From the NCBI RefSeq assembly GCF_001556045.1, contig NZ_LSIC01000141.1:4944-68943 (forward strand): 64,000 nt of DNA, given 5' to 3'. This document shows, one piece after another, positions 9,210-18,022 of this stretch. A model generated the notes under the pieces. It made no database searches. It saw nothing but the letters and a program-made list of their open reading frames with translations, and was not told where the DNA came from. Position 1 is the stretch's first letter, and each line of letters begins with the position of its first letter. Source of the DNA: Bradyrhizobium sp. CCH5-F6 (lineage in GTDB: Bacteria > Pseudomonadota > Alphaproteobacteria > Rhizobiales > Xanthobacteraceae). The translations under genes were made by a program, and so were the position numbers.

Positions 9210-9800
9210 TCAGACCGGGCGGTTCTCGTTGCGGTTCTTCACCGGCTCCATCTTCGCAACGCCGTCCTCGAAGGAGATCTCGGTATAGGAGCCGTCGAGC
9301 TCCCTGGCGGCATCGAGCAGATAGTCGAGCTTGCCCGCGGTATCGAGCTTCTTGATGTCGTTCTTGTCCACGCCGGCGAGGTCCATCATCTCCTTCCACA
9401 CCGTCGATTCGTCGCACGGCAAGATACGGAATTCGATGTCCCCGATCCTGGTACGGTACTTCGCCAGCAGGTCGATGTTGTTGCAGAACATGAAGTAGCT
9501 GCCTTTCGGGCTCAACGCGCCGTCCAGCACCTTGGCGACGTCGGCGAGATAGGCGTAGGAATGTAGATAACCGGCGAGCACCGGAATGGTCTCTTCGCCT
9601 TCCTGCGCGACGGTCAGCACCTGCTCGATTGAATAATCCGGCGGACGCTTCTCGTCGGCGACCTGGGCCTGGAATTTCAGCGCGATGTCGCCGCGAAAGC
9701 CGAAGCGGCCGGGCTTGGTCGTGTCGCCCTTCAGCACCGCGTTCAGGAGCCGGCCTTCCTTGTCCAGGCGGCCAAGGGCGGTGTTGTCGATCGACGTCAT
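9210..9800 (-). CDS. conserved-looking hypothetical protein under divergent NifA control
   Basis: I do not recognise this 196-residue soluble protein. It has no transmembrane segment and only scattered cysteines (FMFCNN, ILPCDE). It begins MTSIDNTALGRLDKEGRLLNA with a strong AAGGAG site upstream. A sigma54 element at 9880-9866 and a perfect NifA site at 10001-10016 lie upstream on its strand, so it is very likely expressed with nitrogenase. Its role is unknown. Confidence 0.75.
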   Translation of the reverse strand: MTSIDNTALGRLDKEGRLLNAVLKGDTTKPGRFGFRGDIALKFQAQVADEKRPPDYSIEQVLTVAQEGEETIPVLAGYLHSYAYLADVAKVLDGALSPKGSYFMFCNNIDLLAKYRTRIGDIEFRILPCDESTVWKEMMDLAGVDKNDIKKLDTAGKLDYLLDAARELDGSYTEISFEDGVAKMEPVKNRNENRPV

Positions 9801-9865
9801 GAATGTCTCCTTGTCTCATCTGCCGCGCGGCGTCCGGCCGGCGCGAAGCTCTCGATCGCCGTTAT

Positions 9866-9880
9866 GCAAGGAGTTTGCCG
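9866..9880 (-). promoter_or_regulatory. sigma54 -24/-12 promoter for the 9210-9800 gene
   Basis: Read on the minus strand this is CGGCAA-ACTCC-TTGC, with the GG and GC doublets 12 bases apart as required. It lies 66 bp before the start codon at 9800 and about 120 bp from the NifA site at 10001. Confidence 0.65.
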
Positions 9881-10000
9881 CCTGCCTGCGTATCCGCCGA
9901 AAGTTCGAAAGCGGCGGGAATCCGGACTGCTCGGCGCGCAGCTGCACATCGCCCGGTATGGCAATGCCATTCCACTTGTCCACGCGCCGCGAACGCCCCC

Positions 10001-10016
10001 TGTCGCAAACCCGACA
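10001..10016. promoter_or_regulatory. NifA upstream activator sequence (shared, divergent)
   Basis: TGTCGCAAACCCGACA fits TGT-N10-ACA exactly. It is 65 bp upstream of the plus-strand sigma54 promoter at 10081 and about 120 bp upstream of the minus-strand one at 9880, so it can serve both. Confidence 0.8.
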
Positions 10017-10080
10017 AGCGTCGCAAAGGCAACAGCCGGGTGGCGGAACGAAAATGCAGCAATTTCAGACGTGTGCGCTC

Positions 10081-10095
10081 TGGCACGAGACTTGC
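10081..10095 (+). promoter_or_regulatory. sigma54 -24/-12 promoter of the iscN-nfu-nifS-nifT operon
   Basis: TGGCAC-GAGAC-TTGC is a perfect match to the sigma54 consensus, 41 bp before the iscN start codon and downstream of a perfect NifA site. Confidence 0.9.
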
Positions 10096-10135
10096 GATCC
10101 CTCATTGCAGCAGACCCAGATAGCGAGGGCGACCG

Positions 10136-10456
10136 ATGATCAACCTGACAGACAGCGCGGTGAACGCGGTGAAGACCGCGATCTCCTCGGCGGCGCAGCC
10201 GACGAGCGGCTTGCGTATCATGGTCGAAACCGGCGGCTGCGCCGGCTTCAAATACATGATGGGCCTCGCCGAAGAAGCCAAGCCCGATGACACCGTCATC
10301 GAGCGTGGCGGCGTCAAGGTTTTCGTGGACAGCCAAAGCCACGAGCATCTCAATGGCACCACGATCGACTTCGTCGTGGCGCTGGAGGGCTCTGGCTTCA
10401 CCTTCGACAATCCCAACGCGAAGTCGAGCTGCTCCTGCGGCAAATCGTTCAGCTAA
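10136..10456 (+). CDS. iscN: A-type Fe-S carrier (HesB/IscA family)
   Basis: This is a 106-residue A-type carrier that accepts Fe-S clusters from a scaffold and passes them on. The three ligand cysteines are visible: GGCAGF in the middle and CSC in SSCSCGKSFS at the C-terminus. It is first in an iscN-nfu-nifS-nifT run, like the rhizobial iscN-nifU-nifS order, and sits behind a perfect sigma54/NifA promoter. Confidence 0.9.
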   Translation: MINLTDSAVNAVKTAISSAAQPTSGLRIMVETGGCAGFKYMMGLAEEAKPDDTVIERGGVKVFVDSQSHEHLNGTTIDFVVALEGSGFTFDNPNAKSSCSCGKSFS

Positions 10457-10494
10457 GTCGCGACCGTCGTCGATCTGCAAGAGAAAGATGCGAA

Positions 10495-10788
10495 ATGCTC
10501 GTCGAATCCGAACACCAAAACCAGTTGCCAGCCGCTGAACCCAATGAACGTGAACGCGTCGTTCGCGCCGTGCTCGACGAGATCCGGCCCAATCTCAAGC
10601 GCGACGGCGGCGATTGCGAGCTGCTCGAGATCGATGGCAACAAGATCATGGTCAGGCTCACCGGAGCCTGCGTGTTCTGCAAGCTGGCGAGCGCGACCCT
10701 CGAGGGTATTCAGGCCCGGTTGATCGAACGGCTCGGCGAGTTCGTTCGCCTGATTCCCGTCGCCGGAGCTGTCAAAGCGCGCCATTGA
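10495..10788 (+). CDS. NifU C-terminal-domain (Nfu-type) Fe-S scaffold
   Basis: This 97-residue protein corresponds to only the C-terminal domain of NifU. Its cluster-binding cysteines are in GACVFCKLAS, preceded by LKRDGGDCELLEI. Full NifU has an N-terminal IscU domain and a middle [2Fe-2S] domain, both absent. It works with the NifS cysteine desulfurase encoded next to it. The IscU-type scaffold must come from elsewhere or be dispensable. Confidence 0.9.
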   Translation: MLVESEHQNQLPAAEPNERERVVRAVLDEIRPNLKRDGGDCELLEIDGNKIMVRLTGACVFCKLASATLEGIQARLIERLGEFVRLIPVAGAVKARH

Positions 10789-10801
10789 GGAGAGGGGTTC
10801 C

Positions 10802-11998
10802 GTGCGGCCGATCTACCTCGACAATAACGCGACGACCCGCACGGATCCCTCAGTCGTCGCGGCGATGCTGCCATTCTTCTCCGACCAGTTCGGCAACGCG
10901 TCCTCAGTGCACGCCTTCGGTAACGACGTTGCCGGGGCGGTGAAGGAGGCGCGGCGCAGCGTGCAGGCGCTGATCGGCGCCGCCTTTGACCACGAGATCG
11001 TCTTCACCTCAGGTGGCACGGAGTCGGACAATGCGGCGATCCTGTCAGCGCTCGCCACTCAGGAAGGACGGGACGAGATCGTCACCACCGCCGTGGAGCA
11101 TCCCGCCGTGCTGTCGCTGGTCGAAGAGCTGGGCGGCCGCGGTATCAAAAGCCATCTCATCCCCGTGGATACACGTGGCCGCCTGGACATCGAGGCCTTT
11201 CGGCGCGCGTTGGGACCGCGTACCGCGATCGCGTCCGTGATGTGGGCCAACAACGAGACCGGCACGGTCTTCCCGGTCGAGTTTCTGGCCAAGATGGCGC
11301 GCTCGGCTGGCGCGCTGTTTCATACCGATGCGGTGCAGGCCGTCGGACGACTTCCGATCGATCTCAAGACCAGCGAGATCGACATGCTCTCGCTCTCCGG
11401 CCACAAGCTGCACGGTCCCAAGGGCATTGGAGCGCTCTATGTGCGCAAGGGAACGAAATTCAAACCGCTGCTTCTGGGTGGTCCTCAGGAACGCCGCCGC
11501 CGCGCCGGCACCGAAAACGTTCCCGGGATCGTCGGTCTCGGCAGGGCAGCCGAGCTTGCAGTAGTGACATTGGAGCAGGAGCGGGCGCAGATCGCCGCGT
11601 TGCGCGACCGGATGGAGCAGGGCATCCTGCGGCTCGGCCATTGCATGGTGCTGGGCGACATCAAGAGCCGGCTGCCGAACACCTCGAACATCGCCTTCGA
11701 GCATGTCGAGGGCGAAGCCATCATCCATCATCTGAACCGCGCCGGCATTGCCGCCTCGCTGGGATCGGCCTGCGCCTCCGGATCGATGGAGCCCTCGCAT
11801 GTGCTGCGTGCGATGAACGTGCCGGCCGCGTCGTTGCGCGGCGCGATCCGCTTTTCCCTGTCGCGCGAAACCACCGGCGACGAGATCGACCGTGTCCTGC
11901 ACGCATTGCCGGACATCCTATCGAAACTGAGAGCATTGTCTCCGTCGTGGCAAGGGCGCGCGAGCGACACCTCTCGTCCTGCGGAGATGAGCCTATGA
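10802..11998 (+). CDS. nifS: cysteine desulfurase NifS
   Basis: NifS is a 398-residue PLP enzyme that takes sulfur from cysteine for nitrogenase clusters. The PLP lysine is Lys202 in [10 protein letters not shown] and the active cysteine is Cys324 in LGSACASG. The start is a GTG (10802) with GAGGAG upstream, 13 bp after the Nfu gene. Its stop overlaps the nifT start as ATGA, implying coupling. Confidence 0.96.
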   Translation: MRPIYLDNNATTRTDPSVVAAMLPFFSDQFGNASSVHAFGNDVAGAVKEARRSVQALIGAAFDHEIVFTSGGTESDNAAILSALATQEGRDEIVTTAVEHPAVLSLVEELGGRGIKSHLIPVDTRGRLDIEAFRRALGPRTAIASVMWANNETGTVFPVEFLAKMARSAGALFHTDAVQAVGRLPIDLKTSEIDMLSLSGHKLHGPKGIGALYVRKGTKFKPLLLGGPQERRRRAGTENVPGIVGLGRAAELAVVTLEQERAQIAALRDRMEQGILRLGHCMVLGDIKSRLPNTSNIAFEHVEGEAIIHHLNRAGIAASLGSACASGSMEPSHVLRAMNVPAASLRGAIRFSLSRETTGDEIDRVLHALPDILSKLRALSPSWQGRASDTSRPAEMSL

Positions 11999-12216
11999 AA
12001 GTCATGATTCGCCGTTCCCCGGAGACCGGCCTGTCGATCTACGTGCCGAAGAAGGATCTCGAGGAGCCGATAGTCGAAGCCGAGCACGAGACGTTGTGGG
12101 GCGGCTGGATCCGGATCGCGAACGGCTGGGTGCTCGATCTGCCGCAGATGGCTGCCGATACCAACCTGCCGATCACGATCAACGCCAAGAAGCGTGGCGG
12201 CGAGGGAGACGAGTGA
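11995..12216 (+). CDS. nifT: nitrogen fixation protein NifT
   Basis: NifT is a small conserved nif protein without known function. This 73-residue copy starts MKVMIRRS and contains [15 protein letters not shown] and [11 protein letters not shown], the family signature. It overlaps nifS (ATGA) and its stop overlaps the next start (TGATG), so the three are translated as a chain. Confidence 0.9.
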   Translation: MKVMIRRSPETGLSIYVPKKDLEEPIVEAEHETLWGGWIRIANGWVLDLPQMAADTNLPITINAKKRGGEGDE

Positions 12217-13082
12217 TGAACGCGCCGGTCCCGCAGATCGAGTTCGCCAATCCGGCCGATGCCGAGGCGATTTTCCGCGAGGTTGTCGGGCGGCTTCGTA
12301 GTGGCAGCGTCATTCCCTATCTTGGAACTGGCGTGACCGAGCTGTCCGCGCCAAGCGTGCCGATGAACCCGGAAGGTCTCGCGGCATTTCTCGGTAGCAA
12401 GGTTGCGCTGCCGCGGCGGGCCAGGGGCAACGCCTGGGCCGCGGCGCAGCACATCGAGAGCACGCGGCATCGCGCCACCGTGACGGCCCTGATGTCGGAG
12501 GCCTTTGCGACGCCGGTCGCGCCGACATCGTTGCATCGGTATCTCGCCACGCTGCCGCTCCCCCTGATCGTCGATAGCTGGTACGATGGCGCGATGCGCA
12601 CGGCGCTGGCCGGTCGGGACGACTGGGGCGAGATCCAGGGCATCACTCGCGCCGGCATCGGCGAGGATCGCTGGTACCGGTTTTACGATGCCACCGGCCA
12701 GGAGGTCGACCGCGCCCGGGCCAAGGACTGGACCACCATCCTCTACAAGCCCCACGGCAGCGTCGCGCCGGCGAAGAACTTTCTGATCTCCGACGCTGAC
12801 TATGTCGAGGTCTTGACCGAGATCGACATCCAGACGCCGATCCCGGACGAGGTGAAGGCGCGGCGCACGGGCCGGAGCTTCCTGTTCCTCGGCTGTCGCT
12901 TCAACGATCAGCTCCTGCGCACCTATGCGCGACAGGTGTCGAAGCGCTCCGCGGACACGCACTATGCAGTCGTCGAGCCGGACGCGCTGTCGAAGAACGA
13001 ACTGCGCTTCCTGGTGAGCCAGGGACTGACCCCGCTCGCCATCCCGCTCCCGCGCGCCATAGAGATCGTGCTGGCGGGTTGA
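12216..13082 (+). CDS. SIR2-like protein in the nif operon
   Basis: This 288-residue protein resembles the SIR2-like superfamily. [14 protein letters not shown] near the N-terminus is like the glycine-rich NAD-binding loop, and later parts ([27 protein letters not shown]) match the usual KLHGS and xFxGxSxxDxxL pattern of SIR2_2 proteins. NAD-linked deacylation or NAD hydrolysis is possible but unproven. Its start overlaps the nifT stop, so it is part of the NifA-driven iscN operon. Confidence 0.75.
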   Translation: MNAPVPQIEFANPADAEAIFREVVGRLRSGSVIPYLGTGVTELSAPSVPMNPEGLAAFLGSKVALPRRARGNAWAAAQHIESTRHRATVTALMSEAFATPVAPTSLHRYLATLPLPLIVDSWYDGAMRTALAGRDDWGEIQGITRAGIGEDRWYRFYDATGQEVDRARAKDWTTILYKPHGSVAPAKNFLISDADYVEVLTEIDIQTPIPDEVKARRTGRSFLFLGCRFNDQLLRTYARQVSKRSADTHYAVVEPDALSKNELRFLVSQGLTPLAIPLPRAIEIVLAG

Positions 13083-13191
13083 GACACCGGCCGTTTGCGA
13101 ACTGTCGTCCCTTCTTCCCTCCGGGAGCGGGGCCGAACGCGTTTGCAAGGCGCCTGTCGTCATCAGGCATCACCGCGAACCTAACGACATC

Positions 13192-13207
13192 TGTCACCTT
13201 TCCAACA
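13192..13207. promoter_or_regulatory. NifA upstream activator sequence for nifB
   Basis: TGT-CACCTTTCCA-ACA matches TGT-N10-ACA, 77 bp upstream of the sigma54 element before nifB. The 302-bp gap 13083-13384 holds this control region and no gene that I can support. Confidence 0.75.
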
Positions 13208-13283
13208 TGCGTTGGCAACCCGACATTCTTCCGCACGAGCGCTAACTCCTTGAAGCAAGACAAGAATGTCGCCGGCGCGACGG

Positions 13284-13298
13284 TGGCATGCGGGTTGC
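13284..13298 (+). promoter_or_regulatory. sigma54 -24/-12 promoter of nifB
   Basis: TGGCAT-GCGGG-TTGC has correct spacing of the GG and GC doublets and lies about 87 bp before the nifB ATG. Confidence 0.85.
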
Positions 13299-13384
13299 TA
13301 ATACCTTTCTAGAACCACTCTTAGGACGCTTCTCGAAATCCGAGTCCCGCAAAATCCGTTCGGCCTGCAAGGAGAACTGACCAC

Positions 13385-14947
13385 ATGGACGTTTCAGCGC
13401 AACACGACGCGAGCAGCAATGGCAACGGTGCCGATGTCGGTGAGATCATGCAGGCCATCGCCGAGCACAAGGGCTGCGGCACCAGTGGCGGTAGCGGCAA
13501 GGCGAGCTGCGGATCGCAGGCCGGGCAGGGCGATCTGCCGACCGAGATCTGGGAGAAGGTGAAGAACCATCCCTGCTATAGCGAAGAGGCGCATCATCAT
13601 TACGCGCGGATGCATGTCGCGGTCGCCCCAGCTTGCAACATCCAGTGCAATTACTGCAATCGCAAGTACGATTGCGCCAATGAATCGCGCCCTGGCGTCG
13701 TCAGCGAGAAGCTGACGCCCGAGCAGGCCGCCAAGAAGGTGCTGGCCGTCGCCTCCACCATTCCGCAGATGACCGTACTCGGCATTGCTGGCCCCGGCGA
13801 TCCCCTCGCCAATCCGGAAAAGACCTTCAAGACCTTCGAGCTGATCTACAACACGGCGCCCGATATCAAGCTGTGCCTGTCGACCAACGGTCTCATGCTG
13901 CCCGATCACGTCGACACCATCGCGAAGTACAATGTCGACCACGTCACCATCACCATCAACATGGTCGATCCCGAGATCGGCGCGAAGATCTATCCCTGGA
14001 TCTTCTACAAGCACAAGCGCTACACCGGCTACGAGGCCGCCAAGATCCTCACCGATCGGCAGCTGCAGGGCCTGGAGATGCTCACCGAGCGCGGCATCCT
14101 CTGCAAGATCAACTCGGTGATGATCCCCGGCATCAACGACCAGCACCTGGTCGAGGTCAACAGGGCCGTGAAGTCGCGCGGCGCCTTCCTGCACAACATC
14201 ATGCCGCTGATTTCCGCGCCCGAGCACGGCACCGTGTTCGGTCTGAACGGCCAGCGCGGTCCGAGCGCGCAGGAACTGAAGGCGTTGCAGGATTCTTGCG
14301 AAGGCGAAATGAACATGATGCGGCACTGCCGCCAGTGCCGCGCCGACGCCGTCGGCCTGCTCGGCGAGGACCGCAGCGCCGAGTTCACCACCGAGAAGAT
14401 CATGGCGATGGAGGTGAACTACGACGCCGACACCCGCAAGGCCTACCAGGCCAAGGTCGAGGAGGAGCGTGTCGCCAAAGTCGCCGCCAAGCAGGAGGAG
14501 CTCGCCGAGCTCGCCGGCGCCTCCAGCGACATCAAGGTGCTGGCTGCGGTCGCGACCAAGGGCTCCGGCTTGATCAACGAGCATTTCGGCCACGCCAAGG
14601 AATTCCAGGTCTACGAGCTCTCCACGGCCGGTGCCAAATTCGTCGGTCATCGCCGCGTCGATCTCTACTGCCAAGGCGGGTACGGCGAGGAGGACAGTCT
14701 CGAAACCATCATCCGTGCCATCAACGATTGCCATGCGGTCTTCGTCGCCAAGATCGGCGGGTGCCCGAAGGGTGATCTGATCAAAGCCGGGATCGAGCCG
14801 GTCGATCAATATGCCCACGAGTTCATCGAGAAGTCCGCGATCGCCTGGTTCAAGGCCTATCTCGATAGGGTCAACAGCGGCGAGATCGAGCATGTGGAGC
14901 GCGGCGATGCCGCCATCCGCCAGGGCGCGCTGATCTCGGCGGCTTGA
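13385..14947 (+). CDS. nifB: FeMo-co biosynthesis radical SAM protein NifB
   Basis: NifB fuses two [4Fe-4S] clusters with carbide insertion to make NifB-co. The 520-residue protein has the radical SAM motif [14 protein letters not shown] near residue 83 and a C-terminal NifX-like domain ([23 protein letters not shown] begins it, about residue 383). [16 protein letters not shown] segment lies near the N-terminus. It heads a long operon through the ferredoxin, A-type carrier and nifZ genes. Confidence 0.98.
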   Translation: MDVSAQHDASSNGNGADVGEIMQAIAEHKGCGTSGGSGKASCGSQAGQGDLPTEIWEKVKNHPCYSEEAHHHYARMHVAVAPACNIQCNYCNRKYDCANESRPGVVSEKLTPEQAAKKVLAVASTIPQMTVLGIAGPGDPLANPEKTFKTFELIYNTAPDIKLCLSTNGLMLPDHVDTIAKYNVDHVTITINMVDPEIGAKIYPWIFYKHKRYTGYEAAKILTDRQLQGLEMLTERGILCKINSVMIPGINDQHLVEVNRAVKSRGAFLHNIMPLISAPEHGTVFGLNGQRGPSAQELKALQDSCEGEMNMMRHCRQCRADAVGLLGEDRSAEFTTEKIMAMEVNYDADTRKAYQAKVEEERVAKVAAKQEELAELAGASSDIKVLAAVATKGSGLINEHFGHAKEFQVYELSTAGAKFVGHRRVDLYCQGGYGEEDSLETIIRAINDCHAVFVAKIGGCPKGDLIKAGIEPVDQYAHEFIEKSAIAWFKAYLDRVNSGEIEHVERGDAAIRQGALISAA

Positions 14948-14957
14948 GGAGGGACCG

Positions 14958-15182
14958 ATGCCGTTCAAGATCATCGCCTCGCAGTGCACGAGCTGCTCGG
15001 CCTGCGAGCCGGAATGCCCGAATGTCGCGATCCGCGAAAAGGGCGGGACGTTCGTGATCGATCCGAAGAAGTGTACGGAGTGCCTGGGTCATTTCGACGA
15101 ACCGCAATGTGTGGCGGTCTGCCCGGTCGACAATACCTGCGTCATCGATACGTCGCTGCCGCGCTATCAGGCGCCTGCTTGA
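14958..15182 (+). CDS. fdxN: 2x[4Fe-4S] ferredoxin following nifB
   Basis: This 74-residue bacterial ferredoxin has [16 protein letters not shown] and [23 protein letters not shown], the second being the longer-spaced cluster typical of FdxN proteins. FdxN-type ferredoxins donate electrons to NifB or nitrogenase reductase. It starts 10 bp after nifB with a GAGGAGGG ribosome site. Confidence 0.95.
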   Translation: MPFKIIASQCTSCSACEPECPNVAIREKGGTFVIDPKKCTECLGHFDEPQCVAVCPVDNTCVIDTSLPRYQAPA

Positions 15183-15196
15183 GGGAGGAAAAGGAG

Positions 15197-15505
15197 ATGA
15201 ACTTCACGATCACACCGGCGGCGCAGAAGTTCATGCGCATGATGCTCCGCGTCGACGGCGGAGCGGGCAGCGGCTTCCGCCTCGCGGTCAGCCCCGGCGG
15301 CTGCTCCGGCCTTGCCGCCGACATCAGCGTGCGCACTGAACCGCAGGCCGGCGACGCGGTGGTCGAGCGTGACGGCGTCAAGCTGTTCCTGCCCGCCGAG
15401 AGCCGCCTGCTGCTCGACGGCGTCACCATCGATTTCGCGGATACGGCGACCCAGACCGGGCTCGTGTTCCACGATCCGAAGCAGGTTTCCTGCGGACATC
15501 ACTGA
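15197..15505 (+). CDS. A-type Fe-S carrier (HesB/IscA family), second copy
   Basis: This 102-residue A-type carrier has the ligand cysteines in GGCSGL and at the C-terminus in VSCGHH, where the usual CxC is replaced by C-G-H-H. This variant tail is found in the nif-linked HesB group downstream of nifB. It differs clearly from the IscN-like copy at 10136. GGAGG lies eight bases before ATG 15197. Confidence 0.88.
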   Translation: MNFTITPAAQKFMRMMLRVDGGAGSGFRLAVSPGGCSGLAADISVRTEPQAGDAVVERDGVKLFLPAESRLLLDGVTIDFADTATQTGLVFHDPKQVSCGHH

Positions 15506-15515
15506 ACAGGCGACA

Positions 15516-16049
15516 ATGATGCCCGACACGTTTGTCAGCCCGCAGGTCGAGATCAACGAGGCGCTCGTCACCGGCGCCTTGCTCGGGCGCGGGCTGCCGA
15601 GCGAGGCGGAACATCATTTGTGGGAAGCCGGTCTCTCCTATCACCTGGACGACATCGCGGAGCGTCATTTGCGTGAAGCCGAGGCGCTGGCGCCCGACCA
15701 CGCCGCTGTGCTGATCGGCCTCTATCGATTCTATTTCTACAAGGGCCGTCTCGCCGAGGCGCTCGCTGTCGCCCGTCGCTGCCTGCTCAAGGCGGCGCAG
15801 GAGAACAATCTTCCCGCCGATTGGCGCTCCGTGCGGGCTGGCGATGCCGAGTTTGGCCGCTACGAGAACATCCTGCCGCGCTTCTTTCTGTTCTCGCTGA
15901 AGGGCTACGCCTATTTGCAGATGCGCCTTGGCGAGACCGAGGAGGGGCGGCTCGCGGTCCAGAAGCTCCTGGAGCTCGATCCCACCGACAAGATCGGCGC
16001 CAGAGTGCTGCTGGGCGTGCTCGAGCGGAAGGGGAGCGACGATGAGTGA
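15516..16049 (+). CDS. TPR-like nif-associated protein 1
   Basis: This 177-residue helical protein has tetratricopeptide-like repeats (LREAEALAPDHAAVLIGLYRFYFYKGRLAEALAVARR). It shares its layout with the protein encoded at 22313-22795: an A-x-YKGRL-type TPR, then a DWR motif, then LY/FSLKGYAY. It probably mediates protein contacts during nitrogenase maturation. Its end overlaps the next start by eight bases. Confidence 0.8.
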   Translation: MMPDTFVSPQVEINEALVTGALLGRGLPSEAEHHLWEAGLSYHLDDIAERHLREAEALAPDHAAVLIGLYRFYFYKGRLAEALAVARRCLLKAAQENNLPADWRSVRAGDAEFGRYENILPRFFLFSLKGYAYLQMRLGETEEGRLAVQKLLELDPTDKIGARVLLGVLERKGSDDE

Positions 16050-16815
16050 TGACATCGACGAGGCCCTCGATTGGCAGAGCCAGCAGATCGATTGCACATC
16101 CTGCGCCCATCTGGCGCTCAACCAAGCCGGCGGCTGTCGGATCAAGCGTGCGTGTGTCAACGATCGCTACGCGCGCCGCATCGATCGTTTCTTCAACTGG
16201 AATCCGGGCCTCGCCGACGCCTATCTCGGCCATCCGCATTTCGAGGTTCGCGCGATCGCCGCAAAGTCTGCGAATCTGTTCCTGCTTCCGCCGTTGCTTG
16301 GCGACGTCGACGAGACGGTACGCTGGAACGCCGTTCGCCGCCTGCCCAGGCGCTATGCGCTGCAATTGCGCAAGGACTCGCACCGCGAGGTCCGGATGCG
16401 GGTCGCGACACTGATCGACGGCGATGATCTGCTGCCGATGGCCTCCGACGATGACTATTACGTCCGTCTCGTCGTTGCGCGCAGGCTCGCGCCGCTGCTG
16501 CTCGGCCGGATGATCGGCGACGAGGAGGCGGAGGTTCGCCGCGTCGTGGCCCGGCGCATTCCGGACGAATGGCTGCTCGGCATGATCAACGACCGCGACG
16601 CCGCCGTTCGGCTCGACGTCGCGCAGCGCCTGTCGCCGGAACTGCTGGCACTGATGCGCCGCGATCCGGATTGGCGCATCCGCTACGAGGTTGCGAGCCG
16701 TGCTGCGGCCGGCGAGATCATGGGGCTCGTCGAGGACCAGGACGGCCTGGTGCGCGAAATCGCGCGGTCGCGGGTCGCGGTGCGGCTGGAACGAGGAACG
16801 GGAGCCTCCCTATGA
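16042..16815 (+). CDS. 4Fe-4S leucine-rich repeat variant (LRV) protein
   Basis: This 257-residue protein has an N-terminal cysteine set (Cys18, 21, 32, 38) and then a solenoid of about 24-residue repeats with VRxxVARRL or VRxDVAQRL cores. That matches the LRV protein of Azotobacter, whose N-terminus binds a [4Fe-4S] cluster and which is also nif-linked. The role is unknown; redox-dependent protein binding is likely. It overlaps the TPR gene and is coupled to nifZ by ATGA. Confidence 0.85.
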   Translation: MSDDIDEALDWQSQQIDCTSCAHLALNQAGGCRIKRACVNDRYARRIDRFFNWNPGLADAYLGHPHFEVRAIAAKSANLFLLPPLLGDVDETVRWNAVRRLPRRYALQLRKDSHREVRMRVATLIDGDDLLPMASDDDYYVRLVVARRLAPLLLGRMIGDEEAEVRRVVARRIPDEWLLGMINDRDAAVRLDVAQRLSPELLALMRRDPDWRIRYEVASRAAAGEIMGLVEDQDGLVREIARSRVAVRLERGTGASL

Positions 16816-17129
16816 GCAATATCGTCCGCGACAGCGACGTGGTCGAGCTGTCGGCGCCTCCTTTCTTCAGCTTCGGCGAAAAGGTGCGCGCCAAGCGCAC
16901 CATCCGCAACGACGGCACCTATGCCGGCAAGGAGATCGGCGACATCCTCGCGAAGAAGGGCGAGATTGGTTACGTGGTCTCGATCGGCACCTTCCTCCAG
17001 CAGTTCTACATCTATGGCGTCGAATTCCTCGAAAGCGGCAACCGCGTCGGGATGAAGCGCAAGGAGCTTGACCCCGTCACCCCGCGCGACGCGGTCGAGG
17101 ACATTCCACTGCCGGAGACCGTGTCATGA
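16812..17129 (+). CDS. nifZ: nitrogenase maturation protein NifZ
   Basis: NifZ helps form the second P-cluster of the MoFe protein. The 105-residue sequence has FSFGEKVRAKRTIRNDGTYAGKE and KGEIGYVVSIGTFLQQFYIYGVEFLE, typical of the family. ATGA overlaps link it to the LRV gene before it and the second NifZ-like gene after it. Confidence 0.93.
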   Translation: MSNIVRDSDVVELSAPPFFSFGEKVRAKRTIRNDGTYAGKEIGDILAKKGEIGYVVSIGTFLQQFYIYGVEFLESGNRVGMKRKELDPVTPRDAVEDIPLPETVS

Positions 17130-17368
17130 TGATCGAACCCAGATTGCCGAAGTATCAATGGGGCCAGCGCGTGAAGGCGGCGGTGGACCTGCACAATGAC
17201 GGCTCGTTTCCGGATGCGCCGGCCGAAGGTCTCCTCGTCCGCGTCGGCGGCACCGGGGAAATCGTCCAGGTCGGCAGGCATACCGATGCCAACCTGCCGA
17301 TCTACCTCGTCGAGTTCGGCGAGCGGCTGGTGGTCGGCTGCCTCGAGGAAGAAATCAGTCCGCTCTAG
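17126..17368 (+). CDS. nifZ: second NifZ-family protein
   Basis: This 80-residue protein repeats the NifZ pattern in shorter form: WGQRVKAAVDLHNDGSFPD, GTGEIVQVG and LPIYLVEFGERLVVGC. A tandem NifZ-like pair is unusual in well-studied diazotrophs. It may form a heteromer with the first copy or act on a different client. It is coupled to nifZ by ATGA. Confidence 0.82.
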   Translation: MMIEPRLPKYQWGQRVKAAVDLHNDGSFPDAPAEGLLVRVGGTGEIVQVGRHTDANLPIYLVEFGERLVVGCLEEEISPL

Positions 17369-17378
17369 GGATGTCACT

Positions 17379-17738
17379 ATGAACGCCGCGGTGCTCAGAC
17401 AGCCGGACATGCACTTGCCCCCGCATCCCAACGAGCTCGATCGCAGGCGGATCGAGCGCGCACTCGGATCGCGCAAGCGCTATCGCTATGTCTCGCCGGT
17501 GGTGAAGGGCGTGACCGGCGGGTATCTCGTGGAGAGTCCGTGCTGCTCGCGGAACATCGATGCCGAGGGCGGCGTCATCGACGTCGCGCTCCTGCATTAC
17601 GACGCGGCGGGCGCAAGCTGGAAGCTGTTCCGGAAGGATCACGAGACCGGGTCCTGGAAGCTGCACGGCGTGCATCAGCGGCTCGTGTCGGCGACGGAGG
17701 TCCTGAACGCCGATCCCGAGCGCGTGTTCTGGCAATAG
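17379..17738 (+). CDS. DUF3024-family protein
   Basis: This 119-residue protein matches DUF3024 by eye: IERALGSRKRYRYVSPVVKGV, the SPCCSRNID cysteine pair, WKLFRKDHETGSWKLH and a C-terminal ADPERVFWQ. The two adjacent cysteines could bind metal. No function is known for the family. It lies in the nifB operon, 10 bp after the second NifZ gene. Confidence 0.75.
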   Translation: MNAAVLRQPDMHLPPHPNELDRRRIERALGSRKRYRYVSPVVKGVTGGYLVESPCCSRNIDAEGGVIDVALLHYDAAGASWKLFRKDHETGSWKLHGVHQRLVSATEVLNADPERVFWQ

Positions 17739-17752
17739 CGGGAGTTGGAAAG

Positions 17753-18022
17753 ATGTCGCTGGCAGCAATCGAACTGGCTGAAATCGAGCAGGTGCTGGCA
17801 TCCTCGGATGCGGCGCCACAGGCTTATGTCGAGCTGCGGCAAAGATTCCCCAATCTTGCCTGTATCCGTTGCGACGCCTCCGACGTGACGGAGACGCCAT
17901 ACCGCAGCTTTGGGGCGTTCGACCTGCATCTGCTCGACAGCGCCGATCATTGCGCCGCGATCACCGACGATCCGGCACGCGCGACCGGCATCGTGCTGGC
18001 GAAGCGGGCAGTCGCGTCATGA
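17753..18022 (+). CDS. small nif-operon protein, function unknown
   Basis: This 89-residue protein has a CIRCDASDVTETPYRSFGAFDLHLLD core with one CxxC-like pair (C-I-R-C). I cannot name its family with certainty, though similar small proteins occur in nif operons. A CxxC with a hydrophobic tail could bind metal or do thiol chemistry. It is coupled by ATGA to the DegT-like gene after it, which suggests they act together. Confidence 0.7.
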   Translation: MSLAAIELAEIEQVLASSDAAPQAYVELRQRFPNLACIRCDASDVTETPYRSFGAFDLHLLDSADHCAAITDDPARATGIVLAKRAVAS

